Notes: generated by a model not told the origin, from the sequence alone. A DNA stretch of 64,000 nt from Allobosea sp. (GCF_030695125.1 NZ_JAUYTP010000008.1:62001-126000), one strand, 5' to 3'; numbered from the stretch's first letter, positions 1 through 9,034 are shown. A program made the numbers and translations.

Positions 1-82
1 GGACCTCATGCCCCGCCTTGACGAGGTTCCCGGCCATCGGGCCGCCCATATTGCCGAGGCCGATGAAGGCGATGCTGGTCAT
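1..82 (-). CDS. mmsB: 3-hydroxyisobutyrate dehydrogenase, N-terminal fragment (cut by window edge)
   Basis: Only the first 27 codons lie in the window. They read MTSIAFIGLGNMGGPMAGNL followed by VKAGHEV, which is the N-terminal NAD-binding glycine motif (GLGNMG) typical of beta-hydroxyacid dehydrogenases. The identification as the valine-pathway enzyme (3-hydroxyisobutyrate to methylmalonate semialdehyde) rests on this motif plus the neighbouring isobutyryl-CoA dehydrogenase and mmsA genes on the same strand. A purine-rich stretch (AGGAATGGGGA) lies upstream of the ATG. The gene is separated from its presumed operon partners by the oppositely oriented higBA pair, so it probably needs its own promoter in the 55-bp gap before higB. 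Confidence 0.8.
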   Translation of the reverse strand, partial: MTSIAFIGLGNMGGPMAGNLVKAGHEV

Positions 83-102
83 GGTCTTAATCCCCATTCC
101 TG

Positions 103-132
103 TTGACGGAATACCTTTGGCGGAATACTTTT
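103..132 (+). promoter_or_regulatory. Promoter and possible operator repeats of higBA
   Basis: A housekeeping-type promoter is visible: TTGACG at 103-108, a 17-bp spacer, and TACTTT at 126-131. Overlaid on it are two near-identical direct repeats, CGGAATACCTTT (107-118) and CGGAATACTTTT (121-132), 14 bp apart, which would fit a HigA operator. The predicted transcription start falls at about 138, on the GTG of higB. Promoter and operator roles are inferred from sequence only. Confidence 0.55.
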
Positions 133-137
133 TTGCT

Positions 138-416
138 GTGATTGGATCGTTCGCGCAGAGAGAGGCCGAACTCCTGTTCCACGACAAGCCGGTCCGGCGG
201 TTCGCCGCGATCGAGCGCGTGGTCAGGCGCAAGCTGCTGCTGCTTCATGCGGCCGCCAGGCTCGATGATCTGCGTGTGCCGCCCGGCAACCGGTTGGAAG
301 CCCTGAAGGGGGACCGCGCCGGGCAGCATTCGATCCGCGTCAACGACCAGTGGCGGATCTGCTTCATTTGGAAGGAGGGCGAGGCGCATGACGTCGAAAT
401 CGTCGACTATCACTGA
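138..416 (+). CDS. higB: HigB/RelE-type mRNA interferase toxin
   Basis: The 92-aa product starts at a GTG and has the classic HigB body: KPVRRF near the N-terminus, the block VPPGNRLEALKGDRAGQHS in the middle and a C-terminal NDQWRICFIW ... VEIVDYH. This family cleaves mRNA at the ribosome and is neutralised by HigA. The reading frame is open further upstream, but family members begin with a sequence like (M)IRSFADKE, matching the GTG at 138. No Shine-Dalgarno sequence precedes it and the predicted transcription start coincides with the GTG, so the message may be leaderless. Its 3' end overlaps higA by 29 nt, the usual toxin-first higBA arrangement. Confidence 0.85.
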   Translation: MIGSFAQREAELLFHDKPVRRFAAIERVVRRKLLLLHAAARLDDLRVPPGNRLEALKGDRAGQHSIRVNDQWRICFIWKEGEAHDVEIVDYH

Positions 417-726
417 TGCGGTCGAACGCGACGAGGCGGTGCTGGACCTGATCCCGCCCGGCGAGGTCCTGCTCGAGGACTTCATGAGGCCGCTCGGTGT
501 CAGCCAGAACCGGCTGGCGCGCGACATCGATGCGCCGGTGAGCCGCATCTCGGGCATCGTCAAGGGCGAGCGCACCATCACGGCCGACACGGCCCTGCGC
601 CTGGCGAAGTTCTTTGGGACGACGCCGGAGATGTGGATGAACCTGCAGACGGACTATGATCTGCGGGCGGCACGGCGCGCGTCCGGAGCCGATATCGACA
701 AGCGCGTGAGGCCGCTTGCCGCATAG
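388..726 (+). CDS. higA: HigA-family antitoxin / XRE-type DNA-binding protein
   Basis: The 112-aa protein carries a helix-turn-helix of the HigA type (residues about 30-80), with GVSQNRLARDIDAP and the diagnostic block GERTITADTALRLAKFFG followed by TPEMWMNLQ. HigA binds HigB and represses the shared promoter. AAGGAGG precedes the ATG with about 10 nt spacing and lies inside higB, so translation is probably coupled. The gene ends 3 bp before the convergent isobutyryl-CoA dehydrogenase gene, so no room is left for a terminator between them. Confidence 0.88.
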   Translation: MTSKSSTITDAVERDEAVLDLIPPGEVLLEDFMRPLGVSQNRLARDIDAPVSRISGIVKGERTITADTALRLAKFFGTTPEMWMNLQTDYDLRAARRASGADIDKRVRPLAA

Positions 727-729
727 CCC

Positions 730-1878
730 TCAATTCCCCTTGGCCCGGCCGACCAGCCCGCGCGCCACGATCATCCGCATCACCTCGTTGGTCCCCTCGA
801 GGATCTGGTGGACGCGCAGGTCGCGGACGATCTTCTCGATGCCGTAATCGGCGAGATAGCCATAGCCGCCATGGATCTGCAGCGCGTCGTTGGCGACGGT
901 GAAGCCCGTATCGGTCGCGACGCGCTTGGCCATGGCGCAAAGCTTCGTGGCGTCCGGCGTCTTGGCGTCCAGCGCCGCCGCGGCCCGCCAGAGCAGGCTG
1001 CGCGCTGCCTCCAGTTCCGTGGCCATGTCGGCGAGCTTGAACTGCAACGCCTGGAAATCCGCGATGCGTGAGCCGAAGGCTTTCCGCTCCTGGGCATAGG
1101 CCAGCGCCTTGTCGAGCGCGCTTTGCGCGCCGCCGAGCGAGCAGGCGCCGATGTTGAGCCGCCCGCCATCCAGCCCCGCCATCGCGATCTTGAAGCCGAT
1201 ACCCTCGGGTCCGAGCCGGTTGGCGACGGGCACCCGGCAGTTCTCGAAGATCACGGCCCGCGTCGGCTGCGCGTTCCAGCCCATCTTCTTCTCATTAGCG
1301 CCGAAGGACAGACCGGGCGTGTCCTTCTCGACCACCAGCGTCGAGATGCCCGAGGGGCCGGCCTCTCCGGTGCGGACCATGACGACATAGAGGTCGGAGA
1401 CGCCGGCGCCCGAGATGAACTGCTTCTGTCCGTCGAGGATGTAGTGGTCGCCGTCGAGGACCGCCTTCGTCTTCAAGGCCGCCGCGTCCGAGCCGGCCCC
1501 CGGCTCCGTCAGGCAATAGCTCGCCAGATGCTCCATCGCGCAGAGCTTCGGCAGGAAGTCCGCGCGCTGCTCGGCCGAGCCATAGCGGTCGATCATCCAG
1601 GCGCACATGTTGTGGATCGAGATGTAGGCGGCCACCGTCGGGCAGCCGGTCGAGAGCGCCTCGAAGATCAGTGCCGCATCGAGCCGCGTGAGGCCGGAGC
1701 CACCGACATCCTCGGCGATGTAGATACCGCCCATGCCGAGCGCGGCCGCCTGGCGCATCTCCGCGACCGGGAAGTGCTTCTCCTCGTCCCAGCGCATCGC
1801 ATGGGGCGCCAGCGTATCGTTGGCGAAGGCGGTGGCCATCTCCTGGATGGCGAGTTGGTCCTCGCTCAGCGCGAACAT
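730..1878 (-). CDS. Acyl-CoA dehydrogenase, probably isobutyryl-CoA dehydrogenase
   Basis: The 382-aa flavoenzyme has the standard acyl-CoA dehydrogenase fold: [16 protein letters not shown] in the middle domain, the FAD/CoA loop [13 protein letters not shown], and the C-terminal [11 protein letters not shown] whose Glu is the catalytic base position of short-chain family members. Its place 22 bp downstream of mmsA and upstream of mmsB argues for oxidation of isobutyryl-CoA to methacrylyl-CoA in valine breakdown. The chosen ATG at 1878 has AAGGAGGT seven bases upstream; two GTG codons just before it are less well placed. A short/branched-chain enzyme of other specificity cannot be excluded. 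Confidence 0.85.
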   Translation of the reverse strand: MFALSEDQLAIQEMATAFANDTLAPHAMRWDEEKHFPVAEMRQAAALGMGGIYIAEDVGGSGLTRLDAALIFEALSTGCPTVAAYISIHNMCAWMIDRYGSAEQRADFLPKLCAMEHLASYCLTEPGAGSDAAALKTKAVLDGDHYILDGQKQFISGAGVSDLYVVMVRTGEAGPSGISTLVVEKDTPGLSFGANEKKMGWNAQPTRAVIFENCRVPVANRLGPEGIGFKIAMAGLDGGRLNIGACSLGGAQSALDKALAYAQERKAFGSRIADFQALQFKLADMATELEAARSLLWRAAAALDAKTPDATKLCAMAKRVATDTGFTVANDALQIHGGYGYLADYGIEKIVRDLRVHQILEGTNEVMRMIVARGLVGRAKGN

Positions 1879-1900
1879 GGCCACCACCTCCTTGCCTGAC

Positions 1901-3397
1901 TCAACCCATCGTCGGGATGACGAAGCTCGCGCCGTCCTTGATGCCGCTCGGCCAGCGCGCCGTCACCGTCTTGGTCTTGGTGTAGAAGCGGATCGAATCC
2001 GGCCCGTGCTGGTTGAGATCGCCGAAGGAAGAACGCTTCCAGCCGCCGAAGGTGTAATAGGCCAGCGGCACCGGGATCGGCACGTTGATGCCGACCATGC
2101 CGACCTGGACCTTCGAAGCGAAGTCGCGCGCCGCATCGCCGTCGCGGGTGAAGATGGCGGTGCCGTTGCCGTATTCGTGGTCGTTGGTGAGCTTCAGCGC
2201 CTCGTCATAGCTCTCGGCGCGCAGCACGGAGAGGACGGGCCCGAAGATCTCCTCCTTGTAGATCCGCATGTCCTTGGTGACGTTGTCGAACAGGCAGCCG
2301 CCGACATAGAAGCCGTTCTCGTAGCCCTGCATGGTGAAGTCGCGGCCGTCGACGACGAGGCTCGCGCCCTCCGCGATGCCGGTGTCGACATAGGCCTTGA
2401 TCTTCTCCATCGCCGCCTTCGTGACGACCGGGCCGTAATCAGCGCTGGCGTCGGTCGAGGGGCCGATCTTCAGGCTCTCGACGCGCGGGATCAGGCGCTT
2501 CACCAGTTCGTCGGCGGTCGCCTTGCCGACGGGAACCGCCACCGAGATCGCCATGCAGCGCTCGCCGGCCGAGCCGTAGCCGGCGCCGATCAGCGCGTCG
2601 ACCGCCTGGTCCATGTCGGCGTCGGGCATGATGATCATGTGGTTCTTGGCGCCGCCGAAGCACTGCACGCGCTTACCGGCCGCGCAGCCGCGGGCGTAGA
2701 TGTACTCGGCGATCGGGGTCGAGCCGACGAAGCCGACGGCCTTGATGTCGGGGTCGTCGAGAATGGCGTCGACCGCCTCCTTGTCGCCATTGACGACATT
2801 GAGGATCCCGGGCGGGCCGCCCGCCTCGATGAACAGCTCGGCCAGGCGCATCGGCACGCCCGGATCGCGCTCGGAGGGCTTCAGGATGAAGGCGTTGCCG
2901 CAGGCGATGGCGGGGCCGAGCTTCCAGAGCGGGATCATCGCCGGGAAGTTGAACGGGGTGATGCCGGCGCAGACGCCGAGCGGCTGGCGCAGCGAATAGA
3001 TGTCGATGCCGGGGCCGGCGCCGTCGGTGAACTCGCCCTTCATCAGGTTCGGTACGCCGAGCGAGAACTCGACCACCTCGACGCCTCGCTGGATGTCACC
3101 CTTGGCGTCGGGAATGGTCTTGCCGTGCTCGCGGGCGAGCAGCTCGGCCAACTCATCGTTGTTCTGCGCGATCAGGTCGAGGAACTTCATCAGCACGCGG
3201 GCGCGGCGCTGCGGGTTGACCGCGGCCCATTTCGGCTGGGCTTCGGCGGCGTTCTCGACGGCGGCGCGCATCTCGGTGGCCGAGGCGAGCGCGACCTGGC
3301 CGATGATCGTCCCGTCCATCGGCTGATAGATGTCGGCGGTGCGGCCAGAGGTGCCTGCGACATGCTTGCCGCCGATGAAATGCCCAACCTGACGCAT
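1901..3397 (-). CDS. mmsA: Methylmalonate-semialdehyde dehydrogenase (CoA-acylating)
   Basis: The 498-aa ALDH6-family enzyme converts methylmalonate semialdehyde to propionyl-CoA at the end of valine degradation. Visible landmarks are [18 protein letters not shown] in the cofactor domain, [13 protein letters not shown], the [17 protein letters not shown] block characteristic of MmsA, and [12 protein letters not shown] with the catalytic Cys. AGGGAGG stands just upstream of the ATG. The gene heads the valine operon, and the 125-bp gap to the divergent LysR gene contains two palindromes that may be its operator. Confidence 0.93.
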   Translation of the reverse strand: MRQVGHFIGGKHVAGTSGRTADIYQPMDGTIIGQVALASATEMRAAVENAAEAQPKWAAVNPQRRARVLMKFLDLIAQNNDELAELLAREHGKTIPDAKGDIQRGVEVVEFSLGVPNLMKGEFTDGAGPGIDIYSLRQPLGVCAGITPFNFPAMIPLWKLGPAIACGNAFILKPSERDPGVPMRLAELFIEAGGPPGILNVVNGDKEAVDAILDDPDIKAVGFVGSTPIAEYIYARGCAAGKRVQCFGGAKNHMIIMPDADMDQAVDALIGAGYGSAGERCMAISVAVPVGKATADELVKRLIPRVESLKIGPSTDASADYGPVVTKAAMEKIKAYVDTGIAEGASLVVDGRDFTMQGYENGFYVGGCLFDNVTKDMRIYKEEIFGPVLSVLRAESYDEALKLTNDHEYGNGTAIFTRDGDAARDFASKVQVGMVGINVPIPVPLAYYTFGGWKRSSFGDLNQHGPDSIRFYTKTKTVTARWPSGIKDGASFVIPTMG

Positions 3398-3411
3398 CGC
3401 GCCCTCCCTAC

Positions 3412-3499
3412 GAATGGTGATGTCTCGAACTGGTGGCCACCACTACCATTCACGTTTGCGCACGGCTATAGCGACCTTGGACGAAGCGGCGTGCGCAAA
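3412..3499. promoter_or_regulatory. Nested palindromes between mmsA and the divergent LysR gene
   Basis: Three inverted repeats occupy the 125-bp intergenic region. GAATGGT (3412-3418) pairs with ACCATTC (3445-3451) and encloses a perfect 12-bp palindrome TGGTGGCCACCA (3431-3442). A separate perfect 10-bp inverted repeat, TTTGCGCACG (3455-3464) with CGTGCGCAAA (3490-3499), lies nearer the LysR start. LysR-family regulators usually bind dyads in such divergent regions, so these are candidate operators for control of mmsA and autoregulation. Confidence 0.5.
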
Positions 3500-3522
3500 A
3501 GCGAATATCGGGGAGCGTGACG

Positions 3523-4449
3523 ATGGAGCGGTTCGACTGGGATGATCTGCGCTTCTTCCTGGCGGTCGCCCGCTCGGGCCGGCTCACGGCGGCTGCGCGC
3601 CGGCTCGGCGCCGACCATGCTACCGTCTCGCGGCGCATCACCTCGCTGGAGGATTCGCTCAAGGCCAAGCTCTTCGAGCGCCGGCCGCAGGGCTACACCC
3701 TGACTGCCCATGGCGAGCGTCTGCTGACCAAGGCCGAGAGCATGGAAACCGATGCGCTGGCGATCCAGAGCGACATCGGCGGCGCCGACATGGCGCTGGC
3801 CGGGACGGTCCGGATCGGTGCACCCGACGGCTTCGGCACCGCTTTCCTGGCGCCGCGTCTCGCCAAGCTGGCGAGCGCCTATCCCGGGCTCGAGCTGCAG
3901 CTCATCGCCATGCCGCGCCTGCTCTCGCTGTCGAAGCGCGAGGCTGATGTCGCGATCACGCTCGCCCCGCCCAAGGAGGGCAAGGTTGTCGCCCGCAAGC
4001 TGTCCGACTACCGCCTCGGCCTCTACGCGACACAGGCCTATCTCGACACGATGCCGACGGTCGACAAGCCGGAGGACCTCTTCGCCCATCGCATCGTCGG
4101 CTATATCGACGACCTGATCTTCACGCCCGAACTCGATTATCTCGACGAGATCGCCAAGGGCCTGCGCGCTCAGGTCCAGAGTTCCAGCGTGCTGGCGCAG
4201 ATGAACGCGGTGGTCGGCGGCGCCGGCATCGGGGTGATCCACCATTTCATGGCGGAGGCCGAGCCGCGCCTCGTGCCGGTTCTGCCCGAGACGGTGTCGA
4301 TCACGCGCTCGTTCTGGCTGCTTGTGCATGCCGATCTGAAGGACGTCGCCCGGGTGCGGGCGATCGTCGATTTCCTGGTGCGCGAGGCCAAGGCCAGCCG
4401 CGCCCTGCTGATGGGTGAAAGCCGGGTCGGGGCAAGCGAGGCCAGTTAG
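3523..4449 (+). CDS. LysR-family transcriptional regulator of the mmsA operon (inferred)
   Basis: The 308-aa protein begins MERFDWDDLRFFLAVARSGR, a typical LysR winged helix-turn-helix with SRRITSLEDSL as the recognition region, followed by a substrate-binding domain from about residue 90. It is transcribed divergently from mmsA, which suggests it senses a valine-pathway intermediate and controls the operon; this is inference from position. A GTG two codons upstream (3517) is an alternative start, but GGGGAG is better spaced for the ATG at 3523. The gene ends 16 bp from the convergent ABC permease gene. Confidence 0.85.
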   Translation: MERFDWDDLRFFLAVARSGRLTAAARRLGADHATVSRRITSLEDSLKAKLFERRPQGYTLTAHGERLLTKAESMETDALAIQSDIGGADMALAGTVRIGAPDGFGTAFLAPRLAKLASAYPGLELQLIAMPRLLSLSKREADVAITLAPPKEGKVVARKLSDYRLGLYATQAYLDTMPTVDKPEDLFAHRIVGYIDDLIFTPELDYLDEIAKGLRAQVQSSSVLAQMNAVVGGAGIGVIHHFMAEAEPRLVPVLPETVSITRSFWLLVHADLKDVARVRAIVDFLVREAKASRALLMGESRVGASEAS

Positions 4450-4465
4450 CCTCTCCGCAAAAAAC

Positions 4466-6211
4466 TCAGATCCGCCAGGGCAGCACGTTCTGGGAAAGCC
4501 GCTGCGCCACCCTGTCCAGCGCCAGCATGGCGATCAGAATGACGGCTGAGGCGCTGATGGCGACTGCCGCCGCCTCACCCGCGAGCCCGGCTTCCTTCAG
4601 CGAGAACAGCACCACGCCGAGCGTCTCGGTGCCCGACGACCACAGCAGCGCCGACACGGTCAACTCGTTGAAGGCGACAAGGAAGACCATCAGCGCGCTG
4701 ACGGTCGCAGCCGGGGCGAGGATCGGCGCCACGATGAAGCGCAGCATCTGCCAGAGTGTCACGCCGTCGAGCTTCGCCGCCTCCTCGTGATGTGCCTCGA
4801 TCTGCGCCATCGCCGCCAGCGGAGCCTTCAGTGCCAGCGGCAGGAAGCGCGCGAGATAGGCGAAGAGGATGATGAAGGGCGTGGCGTAGATGCTCACCCC
4901 CAGCAGCGGCAACGGCTTCAGGAACATCAGGATGCAGGCGATGGCGAGCACGACGCCGGGCAGGGCATAGGGCAGCTCGATCACCACCTCGACGATGCGC
5001 CTTAAGCGTCCCATCCGCCGCTCGAGCGCATAGGCGAAGGCGATCGAGGCCAGCGCCAGGATCAGCGCGGCGCTGCCGGCGAACAGGAAGGAGTTGCGGA
5101 AGGCCCGGATCGTCACATCCTGCCGCAGCAGAACCTCGGCGAATTTGTCGAAGGTCAGGCTCTGCCAGTTCAGCGCGACGCCGAGCGCCGGCGTCAGCGC
5201 CTCGCCCAGCAGCGCCAGGAAGGGCAGGCCCAGCTTGACCACCAGCAGCAGAAGAAGGCCGCCGAGCACGAAGGGCCTGGCGCGCCCGAGTTCCCAGAAC
5301 GGCTGCAAGGGCCGTTCGATCTCGACCTTGCCGCCGGCCCGCCGCGTCGCCAGCATGCCGGCGATGATGCCGAGCCCCGCGACCAGTGCGACGAGGATTG
5401 ACAGCGCCGCCGCGTCGGGCAGCCCGGCCGGGCCGAAACTCGACAACCGACGGTAGATCAGGGTCGGCAAGGTCAGGTAATTGACCGGCAGGCCCAGCAG
5501 CGCCGGAATCCCGAAATTCCCGACGCCCGCGACGAAGGCGAGCAGCGCGGCGGCGATGATCTGCGGCCGCAGCACCGGCAGGAGGATACGGGTCACGATG
5601 CTGCGCGGACCCGCGCCCTCCATCTGGGCGGCCTCGATCAGCGAATGCGGCACGCTGCGCAGGCCAGTCCAAAGCGTGATCGCGACCAGCGGCGCGTGAT
5701 GCAGCGCCATCACCAGCGCGATGCCGCCGCGCCCAAGCAGCGGGTTGGGCGTTCCGGGCGCCGGCGACAGGCCGAGCAGCGACAGGATCGGGGAATGCGG
5801 CGCAAACAGGCTCAGGAAGGCCAGCGCGGCCACCTGCGGCGCGATCATCATCGAGAAGACGAGCGCAAACGCGATCGGCCGCTTGCCGCGCACATCGGTG
5901 ACCCCAAGCAGGATCGCGGCCGCGCCGCCGATCAAAAGCGCGCCGATCGCCGAAAGGCCGGCGGTCTCCAGCGTGTGCAGCGTCGCATTGACAGCCGCCC
6001 GGCTGCCGATCTCGGCCAGCGCGGCGTCTGGCGCAAACTGCCAGCCCGGCGCGAAGGCGGCCGCCGCCAGCCGCAGGAAGGGCAGGCCGCCGAGCAGGAT
6101 CGCGCAGGCGGTCACCAGCAGCGGCAGGCCAAGGCCGGTTGGCAGAGTCAGGCCCCGCCACGGAGGGCGGGGCCTGGTCTCCTGCCAGCCCGTTGGGGCG
6201 GCGAGCGTCAC
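4466..6211 (-). CDS. Fused ABC transporter permease (FbpB-like, two permease domains)
   Basis: The 581-aa inner-membrane protein contains two copies of the binding-protein-dependent permease domain in one chain, as in Fe(III)- and aminoethylphosphonate-type importers. The two EAA loops are visible at EAAQMEGAGPRSIVTRILLP (around residue 195) and EAAKLDGVTLWQMLRFIVAP (around residue 485). About twelve hydrophobic segments are present. It begins with GTG in a GTGA overlap with the stop of the upstream binding-protein gene, so the two are translationally coupled. No ATPase gene follows; the next gene is the convergent LysR regulator. Confidence 0.88.
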   Translation of the reverse strand: MTLAAPTGWQETRPRPPWRGLTLPTGLGLPLLVTACAILLGGLPFLRLAAAAFAPGWQFAPDAALAEIGSRAAVNATLHTLETAGLSAIGALLIGGAAAILLGVTDVRGKRPIAFALVFSMMIAPQVAALAFLSLFAPHSPILSLLGLSPAPGTPNPLLGRGGIALVMALHHAPLVAITLWTGLRSVPHSLIEAAQMEGAGPRSIVTRILLPVLRPQIIAAALLAFVAGVGNFGIPALLGLPVNYLTLPTLIYRRLSSFGPAGLPDAAALSILVALVAGLGIIAGMLATRRAGGKVEIERPLQPFWELGRARPFVLGGLLLLLVVKLGLPFLALLGEALTPALGVALNWQSLTFDKFAEVLLRQDVTIRAFRNSFLFAGSAALILALASIAFAYALERRMGRLRRIVEVVIELPYALPGVVLAIACILMFLKPLPLLGVSIYATPFIILFAYLARFLPLALKAPLAAMAQIEAHHEEAAKLDGVTLWQMLRFIVAPILAPAATVSALMVFLVAFNELTVSALLWSSGTETLGVVLFSLKEAGLAGEAAAVAISASAVILIAMLALDRVAQRLSQNVLPWRI

Positions 6212-7197
6212 TCGAAGATCGCGCTGAAGCGCTTGCGCGCCGAAGCCTCGTCGGCGAGCGCCTTGGCGGCGTCGAACGGCATCAGCTTGATCGCGCTGCG
6301 GGCGGGGTAGCCGGCGGGCAGGGCGACGTCGGGATGAGCCGCGACATAGCCCTGCTTCAGCGCCAGTTCCTGACCGTCCTTGGAGAGCAGGAAGTCGACG
6401 AAGGCCTTGGCGGCCTCCGGGTTCTTGCTGGTCTTCAGGATCGCGACCGGCTCGCTGACCGCCGAGACGCCCTCGCTCGGGAAAACGAACTCGACCGGCG
6501 CGCCCTTGGCCTTTTCACGGATCGGCATGAAGTCGACGATCATGCCGTAGAGCTTCTCGCCGGTCGCGACCTGGCGCAGGATGTCGCCATTGGAGCCGGC
6601 GGCGAGCGCGCCATTGGCCTTCAGCGCCTCGTAGAAGGCCCAGCCGGTCGGCAGGTTGCTGCTCAGCGTGATCGTGTGGATCATCGCGGCGCCGGAGTTC
6701 AGCGGGCTTGGCATCGCCAGCAGGTTCTTCACGTCGGGCTTGGTCAGATCGAGCCAGCTGGTCGGCTTCATCGGCGCCTTGGTGTTGTAGACGATCCCGG
6801 TGGTGATCAGCTTGGTCGCGAACCAGAACTTGGCGGGGTCGTGGATGCCGGCCGGATAGGCCGAGGTCTGGGCCTTGTCATGCGCCAGAAGCCGGTCTTC
6901 TTTCTTGAGGCCCTCCATCGTCACCGCATCGGCGATGAGCAGCAGGTCGGCCTGCGGCGCGCCCGCCTCGAACTCGGCGCGCAGCTTGGCCATCACGCGC
7001 GGCGTTCCGTCGCGCACGAAGCTGATGTCGACCTTGGGATGTTTCGCCTTGAACGCATCGATCGTCTGCTGCGCATCGGTGTTGGGCTGGCTGGTATAAA
7101 GGACCAGCTTGCCTTCGGCCGCCAAGGCCGGTCCGGCCAGCAGGGCCCCGGCGACAGAGACGATCGTGAGCGCTGACAGTGACGCCTTGAAACGCAT
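6208..7197 (-). CDS. Periplasmic ABC substrate-binding protein (FbpA/PhnS-like)
   Basis: The 329-aa protein has a clear signal peptide (MRFKASLSALTIVSVAGALL then AGPALA before AEGK) and an extracellular solute-binding fold beginning GKLVLYTSQPNTDAQQTIDAF. The family includes ferric-iron and 2-aminoethylphosphonate binding proteins. The adjacent tyrosine pair that binds iron in FbpA is not seen where expected, so a non-iron ligand is more likely. I start it at the ATG at 7197, which has GGAGAGC upstream; the frame is open upstream of it but that part is not homologous. It forms an operon with the fused permease. Confidence 0.85.
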   Translation of the reverse strand: MRFKASLSALTIVSVAGALLAGPALAAEGKLVLYTSQPNTDAQQTIDAFKAKHPKVDISFVRDGTPRVMAKLRAEFEAGAPQADLLLIADAVTMEGLKKEDRLLAHDKAQTSAYPAGIHDPAKFWFATKLITTGIVYNTKAPMKPTSWLDLTKPDVKNLLAMPSPLNSGAAMIHTITLSSNLPTGWAFYEALKANGALAAGSNGDILRQVATGEKLYGMIVDFMPIREKAKGAPVEFVFPSEGVSAVSEPVAILKTSKNPEAAKAFVDFLLSKDGQELALKQGYVAAHPDVALPAGYPARSAIKLMPFDAAKALADEASARKRFSAIFE

Positions 7198-7440
7198 GGT
7201 GCTCTCCTTTGCGGATGTCCTGAATTGAGGCTGCGCTGGCGGTAGTCTCCGCATATGACATATCCATGAAGCCGCCGTCATGGTGCCGACGCGGCGTGGC
7301 GCCAAAATCGCAAAGCCCATCACGCCGCCCGGAGGCCGTGCGGGTGCGCAAGGCTGATCTGCCTGCCGACAGCTTGACCCCGCTCCCCCTGCGCCCCACG
7401 TTCCGTCCACCTTCTGCATCCGCTCTGCGACAGGACAATC
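7198..7440. promoter_or_regulatory. Divergent promoter region between ABC binding protein and transaldolase
   Basis: This 243-bp gap separates two divergent genes and must hold both promoters. I see CTTGACCCCG near 7374 as a possible -35 element on the plus strand but no convincing -10. No riboswitch or strong operator is recognisable. Confidence 0.35.
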
Positions 7441-8400
7441 ATGACCGCCTCCAAGCTCGACCAGCTCCGCCAGATGACCACGGTGGTCGCCGATACCGGC
7501 GACATCGAAGCCGTCCGCCGGCTCAAGCCTGTCGATTGCACCACCAACCCGACGCTGATTCTCAAGGCGGTGGAGAACCCTGCCTATGCCGGGCTCGTCG
7601 ACGAGGCGATCGCCTGGGGCAAGAAGGCCGGCGCTGGCAACGAGGACACGGTCCATGCGGTTTGCGACCGTCTCGCTGTCACCTTCGGCGCCGAATTGAC
7701 CAAGATCGTGCCCGGCCGGGTTTCGACGGAGGTCGATGCCGACCTGTCCTTCGATACGCAGGCCACGATCGCCAAGGCACGTGCCCTCATCGCCGCCTAC
7801 AAGGAGCGCGGCATCGAGAAGGACCGGATCCTGGTCAAGATCGCCTCGACCTGGGAGGGCATCCAGGCCGCCAAGGTGCTGCAGGCCGAAGGCATCGACT
7901 GCAATCTCACGCTACTGTTTTCGCTGCCTCAGGCCGTCGCCTGCGCCGATGCGAACGCTTTTCTCATTTCGCCCTTCGTCGGTCGCATTCTCGACTGGCA
8001 CGTCAAGGCCGGGGGCGGCCCCTACACGGCCGAGACGGATCCGGGCGTTGTCTCCGTTCGCGCGATCTACGCCTATTACAAGACGCATGGCATCGAGACG
8101 GTGGTGATGGGCGCTTCGTTCCGCAACACGGGCGAGATCGAGGCGCTGGCCGGCTGCGACCGGCTGACCATCGGGCCCGGCCTTCTTGACGAACTCGCCG
8201 CTGCGACGGGCGATCTGCCGCGCAGGTTGATGCCCGAATCGCCCGGCGAGGCCCCCGCGCGACAGAAGCTCGACGAGAAAGCCTTCCGCTTCGCAATGAA
8301 CGAGGACGCGATGGGCACCGAGAAGCTTGCGGAAGGCATCCGCGGTTTCGTCAAGGATCTGCGCAGCCTGCGCAAGCTCGTCGCCGCCAGGCTCGCCTGA
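7441..8400 (+). CDS. tal: Transaldolase (TalB type)
   Basis: The 319-aa protein matches the length of class I TalB transaldolases (317 aa in E. coli). It begins [20 protein letters not shown] with the family's DCTTNPTL motif, and the Schiff-base lysine lies in [11 protein letters not shown] (around residue 134). It exchanges dihydroxyacetone units between sedoheptulose-7-phosphate and glyceraldehyde-3-phosphate in the cytosolic non-oxidative pentose phosphate pathway. It stands alone, divergent from the ABC binding-protein gene and convergent with a small secreted-protein gene. Confidence 0.95.
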   Translation: MTASKLDQLRQMTTVVADTGDIEAVRRLKPVDCTTNPTLILKAVENPAYAGLVDEAIAWGKKAGAGNEDTVHAVCDRLAVTFGAELTKIVPGRVSTEVDADLSFDTQATIAKARALIAAYKERGIEKDRILVKIASTWEGIQAAKVLQAEGIDCNLTLLFSLPQAVACADANAFLISPFVGRILDWHVKAGGGPYTAETDPGVVSVRAIYAYYKTHGIETVVMGASFRNTGEIEALAGCDRLTIGPGLLDELAAATGDLPRRLMPESPGEAPARQKLDEKAFRFAMNEDAMGTEKLAEGIRGFVKDLRSLRKLVAARLA

Positions 8401-8413
8401 CGAGGCCCGTCTG

Positions 8414-8923
8414 TCAGCGCTTGGGCGCGACTTCGGCCTGAACCGTCAGGCCCGGCTTGGGCGGAGCGGAGGCCGGATCGAAAAAGCTGCGGCCGCCGGC
8501 CGCGGCCGTCTCCAGCTGGTGTTTCCAGCCCTTGGCATCCTTGCCGCCGCCCAGGGCGGTGAATTCGGCCCTGCGATTGTCTTCGCTGCCGCGCGCGCCC
8601 TGGTAGACCATCACGCCCTGGGCGGTGACGACGATGTCGCCGCGGCGCAGCGTCGGATCCTTCAGGTACCAGTTCGGGTCGGTGGCCGGATCGAGCTGGA
8701 CCACGGGCGGCTTCGGCTTCGACGAGACCTCGGGCGCCTTGGCCCTGGGCAGGCGCTGCTGCGGTTCGTCATATTCATAGATCGGCGTCGCCCGCAGGCG
8801 CGGGCCGCCGCCGAAGATGGCCCGGCCGAGCTCTTCGAACAGGTTCGCCGCCTGGACCGACGGCGCGCCCGAGACGGCCATCGCCGCCGCAAGCCCCAAC
8901 ATCGTTATCCGCTGCGCCGCCAT
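8414..8923 (-). CDS. Secreted protein of unknown function
   Basis: I do not recognise the family. The 169-aa product has a signal peptide (MAAQRITMLGLAAAMAVSGA then PSVQA), a proline/lysine-rich linker (KAPEVSSKPKPPVV) and a C-terminal part with RRGDIVVTAQGVMVYQGARG, which suggests a small beta-rich periplasmic domain. Three in-frame ATGs lie within 10 bp; I chose the one at 8923 because AGAGG is best spaced for it. It is monocistronic and convergent with the transaldolase gene. Confidence 0.7.
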   Translation of the reverse strand: MAAQRITMLGLAAAMAVSGAPSVQAANLFEELGRAIFGGGPRLRATPIYEYDEPQQRLPRAKAPEVSSKPKPPVVQLDPATDPNWYLKDPTLRRGDIVVTAQGVMVYQGARGSEDNRRAEFTALGGGKDAKGWKHQLETAAAGGRSFFDPASAPPKPGLTVQAEVAPKR

Positions 8924-9034
8924 CGTCATCATCCTCTGCCAATCGGCTGATCAACGAGGAATGGTCGCAAAAGGTTCAGCGCAGGTTCACCGATGCGGTT
9001 AACATTTTTTTCGCGATGCGGCGGGGCGCCAGCG

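Noticed and set aside
1733..3520. 595-codon plus-strand open frame opposite mmsA
   Set aside because: Antisense shadow of a confidently identified aldehyde dehydrogenase.
6208..7656. Long start for the ABC binding protein (482 aa)
   Set aside because: It would extend through the promoter and into the antisense of the transaldolase gene; the ATG at 7197 gives a proper signal peptide.
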